In this document: in pieces, positions 9,090 through 16,479 of the stretch
Numbering within the stretch: the stretch's first letter is position 1
How the letters are laid out: each line of letters opens with the position of its first letter
From: Neisseriaceae bacterium
Lineage (GTDB): Bacteria; Pseudomonadota; Gammaproteobacteria; Burkholderiales; Chromobacteriaceae
Assembly (NCBI GenBank): GCA_027489245.1
Contig: JAIYAC010000019.1
Coordinates: forward strand, 1 to 34,181
DNA: 34,181 nt
Direction: 5' to 3'
The notes under the pieces: model-generated
The model's input: only the letters and a program-made list of their open reading frames with translations
What the model was told of the DNA's origin: nothing
Databases searched by the model: none
Translations under genes and position numbers: made by a program

Positions 9090-10745
9090 TCAGTACTGGA
9101 TTTTCAGCTTGGGCAGGCTGCCGAAAATGCCGTTGAACACGTCGGGTTTGTAGTTGCCGATACGGCTGCTGTTGACGTACAGCAGCTTGCGGTTGGCCAG
9201 CAGGATCAGCGGTGCGTCGTTGGCCAGCACCTGGTACAGCTGGTGGTAAATGGCCTTGCGCTTGCCGATATCCAGCGTGCCGTTACCGGCGTTGATCAGC
9301 TTGTCCACCTGCGCGTTCTTGTAACCCACTTCGTTTTCGGTAGAGCGGAAGCGCGCCACGCCGTCGTGCGGGTCGTTCAGGCCGGAGGTACGGAAGGTGG
9401 CCAGGTCAAAGTTGCCGGCTTTGCGCTTGGCCAGCAGCGCGTTGAAGTCCGACACCTCGGGGCGTAGTTCTACCCCTACCCGCTTGAAGTTTTCCTTGGC
9501 AATGGGAATCAGCGCATCGTTGAACAGGCTCTTGGTGGCCAGCAGGGTTACCACCAGCTTCTGCCCGCCTTTTTCACGAATACCGTCGCTGCCCAGCTTC
9601 CAGCCAGCCTGCTCCAGCAGCGCGGCCGCCTTGGCCGGGTCGAAGCTGTACGGGTTCACCCCTTTGGTATCGTAAGCCCAGGACACCGGCGACAGCGGCA
9701 GCGTGGCCACACTGCCGTAGCCCTGGTACACCACGTCCACCAGCTTCTTGCGGTCCAGCGCGTAGGTCAGCGCCTGGCGCACGCGCACGTCTTTCAGCGC
9801 CGGTTTGTTGTGGTTGAACTCGATCAGGCTGTAGTCGCTCGAGTTGTAGATATTCAGGTTGGCAAAGCCCAGCGCTTTCAGCTGCTCGATGTTGTCGGCA
9901 TTGATGGAAAAGCCTTCCAGGTCGGTTTCACCGGTCTGGAACAGCTGCAGCTTGGTGGCGTCGCTGGTGATGCGGTAGATGAAGTTGGGCACCGCTGGCT
10001 TGCCGGCAAAGTAGTACGGGTTGGCGTGGAAGCGCACTTCCTGGCCCGGAATGAATTTGTCGTAGATATAGGGGCCGGCGCCCAGCGGCTTGCTGCTGTA
10101 CTGGCGCAGCTCGTCCAGCTTGCCCTGCTGGTAGCCACGGCCGTACCAGGCACGCGACAGCACCGGGCCGCCGATCAGCTGCAGCGTGGTGGCACCCGGC
10201 TCGGTAACGGTGATCTGGATAGTTTGCGGGTTCAGCACCTTGATGCCTTCTACGCTGCTGGCCTTGCCGGCCTTGTACGCGTCGCCACCCTTGATCTTGG
10301 CCAGGCTGATATCGGTATCGCCATCGTAGGCCGGGTCGTGCAGGAAGGTCAGGGTGAACGCCACGTCATCAGCAGTAAACGGCGAGCCATCACTGAATTT
10401 CAGCCCCTTGCGCAGCTTCAGCGTGTACTGCAGGCCATCCTTGCTGACCTGCCACGATTCGGCCTGCTCGGCGCGCAGCTTGCCTTGCGCGTCCAGCCCC
10501 ACCAGGCGGCCAAAGATCACCTCGGTCACGTTCTCGTCCCAGCCATTGCTGAACAGGTAGGGGTTGAAGATGCCCTGCGGTGCCGAGATGGCCCCGACGA
10601 TGGTGTCCTTGCGCGCCTTGGCCTGCGCCGGAATGGCAGACGGGTTGGTGGCGGCAATCACATCGGCCTGGGCGCTGCCGGCCAGTACGCCAGCGGCAAT
10701 GGCTGCGGCCAACAGGCGGCGCAAAAAGGGGGAGTAGGTCTGCAT
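9090..10745 (-). CDS. Extracellular solute-binding protein, family 5 (peptide/organosulfur type)
   Basis: This is the periplasmic substrate receptor of the importer, 551 aa, typical for cluster C binding proteins. A Sec signal peptide is visible (RRLLAAAIAAGVLAGSAQA, cut near residue 28). The mature part has family features such as NGWDENVTEVIFGRLVGLD, LRKGLKFSDGSPFTADDVAFT, GAGPYIYDKFIPG and VRVRQALTYALDRKKLVDVVYQ (read in pieces). I chose the ATG at 10745; a TTG at 10757 is possible. A TTGGTT element with 21-nt spacing to a TAAATT -10 lies upstream, as before other sulfur genes here, so the substrate may be a sulfur-containing peptide such as glutathione or another organosulfur compound. 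That is inference; a nickel or dipeptide substrate cannot be excluded. Confidence 0.88.
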   Translation of the reverse strand: MQTYSPFLRRLLAAAIAAGVLAGSAQADVIAATNPSAIPAQAKARKDTIVGAISAPQGIFNPYLFSNGWDENVTEVIFGRLVGLDAQGKLRAEQAESWQVSKDGLQYTLKLRKGLKFSDGSPFTADDVAFTLTFLHDPAYDGDTDISLAKIKGGDAYKAGKASSVEGIKVLNPQTIQITVTEPGATTLQLIGGPVLSRAWYGRGYQQGKLDELRQYSSKPLGAGPYIYDKFIPGQEVRFHANPYYFAGKPAVPNFIYRITSDATKLQLFQTGETDLEGFSINADNIEQLKALGFANLNIYNSSDYSLIEFNHNKPALKDVRVRQALTYALDRKKLVDVVYQGYGSVATLPLSPVSWAYDTKGVNPYSFDPAKAAALLEQAGWKLGSDGIREKGGQKLVVTLLATKSLFNDALIPIAKENFKRVGVELRPEVSDFNALLAKRKAGNFDLATFRTSGLNDPHDGVARFRSTENEVGYKNAQVDKLINAGNGTLDIGKRKAIYHQLYQVLANDAPLILLANRKLLYVNSSRIGNYKPDVFNGIFGSLPKLKIQY

Positions 10746-10778
10746 GACTGGTCTCAAAGTGGTTGTCAGAGGCCGCGA

Positions 10779-10817
10779 AATTTAGCAGCCGACGCCCGCC
10801 AAACCAACCAACGATTT
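10779..10817 (-). promoter_or_regulatory. Sulfur-regulon promoter E, upstream of the peptide-type importer operon
   Basis: On the minus strand AAATCGTTGGTT (10817-10806) is followed after exactly 21 nt by TAAATT (10784-10779). The TTGGTT core is intact but the upstream T-run is degraded, so this is a weaker match than the others. The predicted start lies about 27 nt before the gene at 10745. Confidence 0.5.
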
Positions 10818-10952
10818 CTGATTTTCTTATTACATCAGGCATATAAAGCCATATATCAGTCACTTGTGCGCAACAAGCCACCCGCAAACCAATGAATTAC
10901 CAACAATCAGCCATCATTCCATCGTTATAAAAAATGCTGGAAATGACAGCAG
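10818..10952. other. AT-rich intergenic control region between divergent operons
   Basis: This stretch separates two divergent sulfur-type promoters (importer operon to the left, encapsulin operon to the right). It is clearly richer in A and T than its surroundings and holds a direct repeat CATATA-AAGC-CATATA around 10840-10855. I see no gene in it. Confidence 0.5.
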
Positions 10953-10991
10953 TTTTTCTTGGTTAGGCTGGCGTCACCACCGCCGTATAGT
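10953..10991 (+). promoter_or_regulatory. Sulfur-regulon promoter A, upstream of the encapsulin operon
   Basis: TTTTTCTTGGTT (10953-10964) is followed after exactly 21 nt by TATAGT (10986-10991). The predicted transcript start lies near 10998, about 32 nt before the rhodanese ATG. No recognisable -35 hexamer is present at the usual place, so an activator bound at the TTGGTT element is expected. Confidence 0.7.
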
Positions 10992-11029
10992 GGCTCTGCA
11001 CCCGAAACACACCCGGTACGGAGACCACC

Positions 11030-11518
11030 ATGCCACACCTTGTCAGCCCCCAGATTGCCCCCCAGCCCGCCCACCCCGACACCCTGCTGGCCACCGGCCG
11101 CGAACGCGCCCAGGGCGCCGGCCTACCCTACCCGGGCTGCCTGTACCCGCACGAGGCGTGGGCGCTGGTCGAGGCTGGCGTCGCGGCGCTGGTAGATGTG
11201 CGCACGGTAGAAGAGCGCAAGTTTGTCGGCCACGTACCGGGCTCGCTGCACGTGGCCTGGCAAACCGGTACCGCGCTCATCAAGAACCCGCGCTTTCTGC
11301 GCGAGCTGGAAAACAAAGCCGGCGGCAAAGACCGCGTCATCGTGCTGCTGTGTCGCAGCGGCAAGCGTTCGGCGGCGGCGGCCGAGGCGGCGGCGGTAGC
11401 GGGCTTTACCCAGGTGTTTAACGTACTGGAAGGCTTCGAGGGCGACCTGGACACACAGCAACGCCGTGGCGACCTGGGTGGCTGGCGGCTGCGCGGCCTG
11501 CCATGGCAACAGGATTAA
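11030..11518 (+). CDS. Rhodanese-domain sulfurtransferase of the encapsulin operon
   Basis: This is a single-domain rhodanese, 162 aa, without a signal peptide. The domain starts near residue 40 (PHEAWALVEAG), has LVDVRTVEERKFVGHVPGS, and carries the active-site loop CRSGKRS with nucleophile C108, which would hold a persulfide. The end GWRLRGLPW is common in rhodaneses associated with sulfur genes. The first 35 residues are variable. GGAGA lies 5 nt before the ATG. As the first gene of the rhodanese-cysE-shell-desulfurase operon it probably moves sulfane sulfur to or from the compartment's product; the acceptor is unknown. Confidence 0.88.
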   Translation: MPHLVSPQIAPQPAHPDTLLATGRERAQGAGLPYPGCLYPHEAWALVEAGVAALVDVRTVEERKFVGHVPGSLHVAWQTGTALIKNPRFLRELENKAGGKDRVIVLLCRSGKRSAAAAEAAAVAGFTQVFNVLEGFEGDLDTQQRRGDLGGWRLRGLPWQQD

Positions 11519-11539
11519 CCCATAGCGGGAGCAGATCAC

Positions 11540-12502
11540 ATGAATGACCGAGCAAAAAGCTGGCTGTCGTTTGGCAGCCAGCAGCAAAACTGGGATATCG
11601 AAGGCGTGGTGCGCGAGCTGCGCAACGCCCGCCTGGACTGGCGCAAGACCCACGGCCGCACCCGCGAGCTGGGCGGGCGCGAGTTCCCCTCGCGCGAAGC
11701 GCTACACGACATTGTCGAGGCGCTGTCCGGCGTGCTGTTCCCCATGCGTCTGGGGCCGCCGGACCTGAACGAAAGTAGTGAAGACTTCTATGTTGGCCAC
11801 ACCCTGGCCCAGGCGCTGGACGCGCTGGTGAAACAGCTGCAGCTGGAACTGAGCTACAGCGCCCGGCTGCAGGGGCTGAGCGATGCCAAGAGCGAACAGA
11901 ACGCAGTGATCATCGCCCGTGGCCTGGCCGCCGAGCTGCCACGGCTGCGCCGCATTCTGGATGCCGACGTGCACGCCGCCTACGTGGGCGACCCGGCGGC
12001 GCGCAGCGTGGACGAAGTGCTGCTGTGCTACCCCGGCATCACCGCCATCCTTTACCACCGCCTGGCGCACTACCTGTACCGCGCCGGTGCCACGCTGGTG
12101 GCGCGCATCATCGCCGAGATCGCGCACTCCGATACCGGCATCGATATCCACCCCGGCGCACAGATCGGCAAAGGCTTTTTCATCGACCACGGTACCGGCG
12201 TGGTGATAGGCGAAACCGCCATCATCGGCGAGCGGGTACGGCTGTACCAGGCGGTAACGCTGGGTGCCAAGCGCTTTACCAGCGACACCGAGGGCAAGCT
12301 GGAAAAAGGCCAGCCGCGCCACCCCATCGTCGAAGACGACGTGGTGATCTACGCCGGTGCCACCCTGCTGGGCCGCATCACCATCGGCCAGGGCGCCACC
12401 ATCGGCGGCAATGTCTGGCTCACGCGCGACGTGCTGCCGGGCAGCCATATCACCCAAGCCAATAGCCAGAATATTACCGGGACGCCACAGGCCACACGCT
12501 AA
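11540..12502 (+). CDS. cysE: Serine O-acetyltransferase (EpsC/CysE type)
   Basis: This enzyme makes O-acetylserine from serine and acetyl-CoA, the carbon skeleton for cysteine and the metabolite from which the CysB inducer is derived. The 320-aa protein has an N-terminal helical domain (about 1-190) and a left-handed beta-helix made of hexapeptide repeats. Key residues are visible in HSDTGIDIHPGAQIG (about 196-210) and DHGTGVVIGET (216-225). The long N-terminus fits the EpsC/family 2A-encapsulin-linked type rather than short enterobacterial CysE (273 aa). The tail ends TPQATR rather than in isoleucine, the residue that CysE uses to dock into O-acetylserine sulfhydrylase, so it may not form the classical cysteine synthase complex. 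It follows the rhodanese gene by 21 nt. Confidence 0.92.
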   Translation: MNDRAKSWLSFGSQQQNWDIEGVVRELRNARLDWRKTHGRTRELGGREFPSREALHDIVEALSGVLFPMRLGPPDLNESSEDFYVGHTLAQALDALVKQLQLELSYSARLQGLSDAKSEQNAVIIARGLAAELPRLRRILDADVHAAYVGDPAARSVDEVLLCYPGITAILYHRLAHYLYRAGATLVARIIAEIAHSDTGIDIHPGAQIGKGFFIDHGTGVVIGETAIIGERVRLYQAVTLGAKRFTSDTEGKLEKGQPRHPIVEDDVVIYAGATLLGRITIGQGATIGGNVWLTRDVLPGSHITQANSQNITGTPQATR

Positions 12503-12543
12503 GCGCCCCCTTTCTCCCCAGCAAGTCAAACCAAGGAACCATC

Positions 12544-13476
12544 ATGGCCGAACATCAGGATGTCAAACAGGCACTGGGCGACAACGCCGCTCGCCAGCTA
12601 GCGAATGCCACCAAGACCGTACCGCAGCTGTCCACCATCAGCCCGCGCTGGCTGGTGCACCTGCTGCAGTGGACCCCGGTAGAAGCCGGTATCTTCCGCC
12701 TGAACCGCGTGAAAAACGCCGCCGGCGTGCGCGTAGCGTGCTCGCAGCGCGACGAATCCGAGCTGCCGCAAACCTTTGTGGACTACGAAGAGCAGCCGCG
12801 TGAACTGTTCCTGAACGCGGTAACCACCGTACTGGACGTACACACCCGCGTGTCCGACCTGTACAGCAGCCCGCACGACCAGATCAAGGAACAGCTGCGC
12901 CTGACCATCGAGACCATCAAGGAGCGCCAGGAAGCCGAGCTGATCAACAACCCGGAATACGGCCTGCTGGCCAATGTGGACGACAGCCAGCGCATCAGCA
13001 CGCTGACCGGCGCGCCGACCCCGGACGACTTTGACGAGCTGCTGACCAAGGTATGGAAAGAGCCGGGCTTCTTCCTGGCGCACCCGCTGGCCATTGCCGC
13101 CTTCGGCCGCGAGTGCACCCGCCGTGGCGTACCGCCGCCAACCGTTAGCCTGTTCGGCTCGCAGTTCATTACCTGGCGCGGCGTGCCCATCATCCCGTCC
13201 GACAAGCTGCCGATCGACGAAAACGGCAAAACCAAGATCCTGCTGCTGCGCGTCGGCGACAAGCGCCAGGGCGTGGTAGGCCTGTACCAGCCGGGCCTGG
13301 CGGGCGAACAAAGCCCGGGCCTGTCGGTACGCTTCATGGGTATCAACCGCAACGCCATCGCCTCCTACCTGATTTCGCTGTATTGCTCGCTGGCCGTGCT
13401 GACCGAAGATGCGCTGGCCGTGCTCGAAGACGTGGAGATTGGCAAGTACCATGACTATCCAGACACTTACAAGTAA
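12544..13476 (+). CDS. Family 2A encapsulin nanocompartment shell protein (SrpI/MMPI type)
   Basis: This 310-aa protein has an HK97-phage-like fold in its family and self-assembles into a protein shell of about 25 nm. Recognisable segments are the extended N-arm (about 1-45, PQLSTISPRWLVHLLQWTPVEAG), the helix-rich P-domain (about 85-135, DLYSSPHDQIKEQLRLTIET), the segment SLFGSQFITWRGVPIIPSDK (202-221) and the C-terminal ASYLISLYCSLAVLTEDALA (272-291). Length and order match the family 2A shells of cyanobacteria and Acinetobacter and major membrane protein I of mycobacteria. There is no cyclic-nucleotide-binding insertion, so it is not family 2B. AAGGAA lies upstream. The next gene, overlapping by 26 nt, encodes the expected cargo. 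Shells of this type have been linked to sulfur storage. Confidence 0.93.
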   Translation: MAEHQDVKQALGDNAARQLANATKTVPQLSTISPRWLVHLLQWTPVEAGIFRLNRVKNAAGVRVACSQRDESELPQTFVDYEEQPRELFLNAVTTVLDVHTRVSDLYSSPHDQIKEQLRLTIETIKERQEAELINNPEYGLLANVDDSQRISTLTGAPTPDDFDELLTKVWKEPGFFLAHPLAIAAFGRECTRRGVPPPTVSLFGSQFITWRGVPIIPSDKLPIDENGKTKILLLRVGDKRQGVVGLYQPGLAGEQSPGLSVRFMGINRNAIASYLISLYCSLAVLTEDALAVLEDVEIGKYHDYPDTYK

Positions 13477-15250
13477 GCCAGACGGCCTGCCGGACGTCGC
13501 CGACCTGGCGCGGCTGGCCAATGCCTTCTTCAGCGCGCTGCCGGGTGAAACGCCACCGGATAGCGGCAGCCTGACGCCGCCATCGTCCGCCGCCGCACCG
13601 GCCATCCAGCCGCTGCCAGCCAGTGCCCCGGCCCCGGCCGTGGGGAGCGGGCTGCGCGACGACGCCGCCTACGCGGTGCCACAAGGCTACGCCGCCGCCG
13701 TGCCGCAGTTGGCCGCAGCGCAGCCGTCGGCCCCCACTGCCGGTGGTGCGCCAGCCTCGTCGCCGTACTACTTCGTTAGCGAAGCAGGCCGTTATGGCGA
13801 GCTGGCCGGCAGCCCCCAGGCCGCGCCACTGCCCGGCGTGGACGACCGCGTCACCGCGCAGTCTTTCGGCCTGCCCGGCGAAGACTTCCTGCGCAGCCTG
13901 CTGCTGGCCGACAGCCGCCAGCCAGTAGCACCCGCCAGCCCGGCCACTGCGCCAGCCAGCCAGTACTACTTTCTGGAGCCGGCCACGCGGCTGGACAAGG
14001 CGCCGGATTTCGACCGCCATGTGGCCAGCCGCCAGCACGGCTTTGATGTGAATGCGGTGCGCCGCGACTTTCCCATCCTGGCCGAGCGCGTCAACGGCAA
14101 GCCGCTGATCTGGCTGGACAACGCCGCCACCACGCACAAGCCGCAATCGGTAATCGACCGCATCGCGTACTTCTACCAGCACGAGAACTCCAACATCCAC
14201 CGTGCTGCCCACGAGTTGGCCGCACGCGCCACCGACGCCTACGAAGCCGCCCGCCAGAAAGTGGCACGCTTCATCGGTGCCGGTAGCCCGGACGAGATCA
14301 TCTTTGTGCGCGGCGCCACCGAAGCCATCAACCTGGTAGCCAATACCTGGGGCCAGCAGAACGTCGGTGCCGGTGACGAGATCATCGTGTCCAACCTGGA
14401 GCACCACGCCAATATCGTGCCTTGGCAGCAGCTGGCGGCACGGGTAGGGGCGCGCATCCGCGTGATTCCGGTAGACGACAGCGGCCAGATCCTGCTGGAC
14501 GAGTACCGCAAGCTGCTGAACAGCCGCACCAAACTGGTGGCCATCACCCAGGTGTCCAACGCGCTGGGCACGGTCACCCCGGTGGCCGAGGTCATTGCGC
14601 TGGCGCACGCTGCCGGTGCCCGCGTGCTGGTGGACGGCGCGCAGTCGGTATCGCACCTGCGCGTGAACGTGCAGGCGCTGGACGCAGACTTCTTCGTGTT
14701 CTCCGGGCACAAGGTGTTTGCGCCTACCGGCATCGGTGTGGTGTACGGCAAGGCGGCGCTGCTGGACAGCATGCCGCCGTGGCAAGGCGGGGGTAACATG
14801 ATTGCCGACGTCACCTTCGAGAAGACGCTGTACCAGCCGGCGCCCAACAAGTTCGAAGCCGGTACCGGCAATATTGCCGACGCCGTGGGCCTGGGCGCCG
14901 CCATCGACTACGTGGAGCGCATCGGCCTGGACAACATCGCGCGCTACGAGCACGACCTGCTGGTCTACGCCACGCACGGCCTGCAAGGCGTGCCGGGGCT
15001 GCGGCTGGTCGGCACGGCGGCCAACAAGGCCAGCGTGCTGTCCTTCGTGCTGCCGGGTTACCGCACCGAAGAGGTTGGCCGCGCACTGAACCAGGAAGGC
15101 ATCGCGGTACGCTCCGGCCACCACTGCGCCCAGCCCATCCTGCGCCGCTTCGGCCTGGAAGCCACGGTGCGCCCGTCGCTGGCGTTCTACAACACCTGCG
15201 AAGAAGTGGACACGCTGGTGGCGGTACTGCACCGCCTGGCGCGGCGCTAA
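13451..15250 (+). CDS. Encapsulin-targeted cysteine desulfurase (SufS-like) with N-terminal cargo-loading domain
   Basis: This PLP enzyme converts cysteine to alanine plus a persulfide. The 599-aa protein has an Ala/Pro/Ser-rich, probably disordered N-terminal region (about 1-190) and a type II (SufS-like) desulfurase domain (about 198-599). In the catalytic domain H318/H319 (LEHHAN), D395 (VDGAQ), PLP lysine K421 (FSGHK) and active cysteine C559 (RSGHHCAQP) are visible. The N-terminal region contains short conserved-looking islands in otherwise low-complexity sequence: LARLANAFFSALPGETP (19-35), a tyrosine motif PYYFVSEAGRYGE (105-117), LPGEDFLRSLLLADS (141-155) and a second tyrosine motif QYYFLEPATRLD (171-182). 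Family 2A cargo desulfurases use such an extension to bind the shell interior. I chose the ATG at 13451; it lies inside the shell gene, so translation is probably coupled. Confidence 0.93.
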   Translation: MTIQTLTSKPDGLPDVADLARLANAFFSALPGETPPDSGSLTPPSSAAAPAIQPLPASAPAPAVGSGLRDDAAYAVPQGYAAAVPQLAAAQPSAPTAGGAPASSPYYFVSEAGRYGELAGSPQAAPLPGVDDRVTAQSFGLPGEDFLRSLLLADSRQPVAPASPATAPASQYYFLEPATRLDKAPDFDRHVASRQHGFDVNAVRRDFPILAERVNGKPLIWLDNAATTHKPQSVIDRIAYFYQHENSNIHRAAHELAARATDAYEAARQKVARFIGAGSPDEIIFVRGATEAINLVANTWGQQNVGAGDEIIVSNLEHHANIVPWQQLAARVGARIRVIPVDDSGQILLDEYRKLLNSRTKLVAITQVSNALGTVTPVAEVIALAHAAGARVLVDGAQSVSHLRVNVQALDADFFVFSGHKVFAPTGIGVVYGKAALLDSMPPWQGGGNMIADVTFEKTLYQPAPNKFEAGTGNIADAVGLGAAIDYVERIGLDNIARYEHDLLVYATHGLQGVPGLRLVGTAANKASVLSFVLPGYRTEEVGRALNQEGIAVRSGHHCAQPILRRFGLEATVRPSLAFYNTCEEVDTLVAVLHRLARR

Positions 15251-15268
15251 GCAGCACTTGCCCTACCC

Positions 15269-15299
15269 AAGCCCGGCCCGCACAAGGCCGGGCTTTTTT
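15269..15299 (+). terminator. Terminator of the encapsulin operon
   Basis: A 10-bp perfect stem (AAGCCCGGCC at 15269-15278, GGCCGGGCTT at 15286-15295), 7-nt loop, then TTTT. It starts 19 nt after the desulfurase stop. Confidence 0.9.
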
Positions 15300-15339
15300 A
15301 CGCCCATCGCTTTGCCAGCCTGCGGATATGCAAATCAGC

Positions 15340-15377
15340 TTTTCTTGGTTCGGTGCCGCCAGGCTGGCCCGTACACT
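15340..15377 (+). promoter_or_regulatory. Sulfur-regulon promoter B, upstream of sbp
   Basis: TTTTCTTGGTT (15340-15350) is followed after exactly 21 nt by TACACT (15372-15377). The predicted start near 15384 leaves a leader of about 20 nt before the ATG at 15404. It shares the element, spacing and following bases with promoter A. Confidence 0.7.
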
Positions 15378-15403
15378 GCCAGCATCACCATAAGGAGCAC
15401 ACC

Positions 15404-16402
15404 ATGACGCTACGCCGTACGCTTGTTTCTACCCTGCTGGTTTCCCTGCTGTCGCCGCTGGCCCTGGCGGATGTCAGCCTGCTGAACGTGTCCTACGACC
15501 CCACGCGCGAGCTGTATCAGGACTTTAACGTGGCTTTTGCCAAATACTGGAAAACCAAAACCGGCGAAACCGTGACCGTGAAGCAGTCGCATGGTGGCTC
15601 CGGCAAACAGGCGCGCTCGGTGATCGATGGCCTGGAAGCCGACGTGGTGACGCTGGCGCTATCCAACGATATTGACGAGCTGCACAAAAACGGCGGCCTG
15701 GTACCGGCCAACTGGCAAAGCCGCCTGCCGCACAACAGCACGCCGTATACCTCCACCATCGTGCTGCTGGTACGCAAGGGCAACCCCAAAAACATCAAGG
15801 ACTGGAACGACCTGGCACGCCCGGGGGTAGAGGTGGTCGCACCCAACCCGAAAACCGGCGGCGGTGCGCGCTGGAACTACCTGGCGGCCTGGGGCTACGC
15901 GCTGAAACAGCCGGGCGGCAATGACGCCAGCGCCCGCGAGCTGGTGAAAAAGATCTACCAGAACGTCAAAGTGCTGGATTCCGGTGCGCGTGGCTCGCTG
16001 GTGAGCTTTTCGCAGCGCAATATCGGCGACGTGCTGATCTCGTGGGAAAACGAAGCCTATCTGGCCACCAAGGAGCTGGGCCCGGACAAGTTCGACATCG
16101 TGGTGCCATCCATCTCGATTCTGGCCGAGCCGCCGGTGAGCATTGTGGACAAGGTGGTAGACAAGCGCGGCACGCGCAAGGTGGCCGAGGCGTATCTGCA
16201 GTACCTGTACACCCCGGAAGGCCAGGAGCTGGCTGCGGCCAACTACTACCGCCCGCGTGATGCGAAAGTGGCCGCCAAATACGCTGGTAAATTTGCCAAG
16301 GTAAAACTGTTTACCATCGACCAGGTATTCGGCGGCTGGGCCAAAGCACAAAAAGTGCATTTTGACGATGGCGCCATTTTTGACCAGATCATTACCCGCT
16401 AA
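15404..16402 (+). CDS. sbp: Sulfate-binding periplasmic protein Sbp
   Basis: This is the periplasmic receptor that feeds sulfate (or thiosulfate) to CysUWA, 332 aa (E. coli Sbp 329, CysP 338). A Sec signal peptide is clear ([17 protein letters not shown], cut near residue 22), followed by the family start [20 protein letters not shown]. Other family motifs are [51 protein letters not shown] and [19 protein letters not shown] chose the ATG at 15404 with AAGGAG about 6 nt upstream. It forms its own unit between two terminators with its own sulfur-type promoter, about 12 kb from cysUWA. Sbp and CysP are too similar to separate by eye. Confidence 0.93.
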   Translation: MTLRRTLVSTLLVSLLSPLALADVSLLNVSYDPTRELYQDFNVAFAKYWKTKTGETVTVKQSHGGSGKQARSVIDGLEADVVTLALSNDIDELHKNGGLVPANWQSRLPHNSTPYTSTIVLLVRKGNPKNIKDWNDLARPGVEVVAPNPKTGGGARWNYLAAWGYALKQPGGNDASARELVKKIYQNVKVLDSGARGSLVSFSQRNIGDVLISWENEAYLATKELGPDKFDIVVPSISILAEPPVSIVDKVVDKRGTRKVAEAYLQYLYTPEGQELAAANYYRPRDAKVAAKYAGKFAKVKLFTIDQVFGGWAKAQKVHFDDGAIFDQIITR

Positions 16403-16440
16403 ACCCCGTTGCGGCTGCTAATAAGTGGCCGCACAGAAAT

Positions 16441-16462
16441 AAACCCCGGCATGCCGGGGTTT
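16441..16462. terminator. Bidirectional terminator between sbp and the degenerate EAL gene
   Basis: A 22-nt perfect palindrome: AAACCCCGGCA (16441-16451) and its complement TGCCGGGGTTT (16452-16462). A-rich sequence precedes it and T-rich follows, between convergent genes ending at 16402 and 16480. Confidence 0.8.
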
Positions 16463-16479
16463 ATTACATGGTGCGCGGT

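Noticed and set aside
12528..12538. A reversed CTTGGTT-like word before the encapsulin shell gene
   Set aside because: On the minus strand no TAnnnT hexamer follows at 21 nt and no minus-strand gene lies downstream; it overlaps the AAGGAA ribosome site.
13553..13775. Possible frameshift or low-quality sequence in the N-terminal part of the desulfurase, because it is so Ala/Pro-rich
   Set aside because: The frame is continuous, third-position GC stays high and such extensions are expected for encapsulin-targeted desulfurases.
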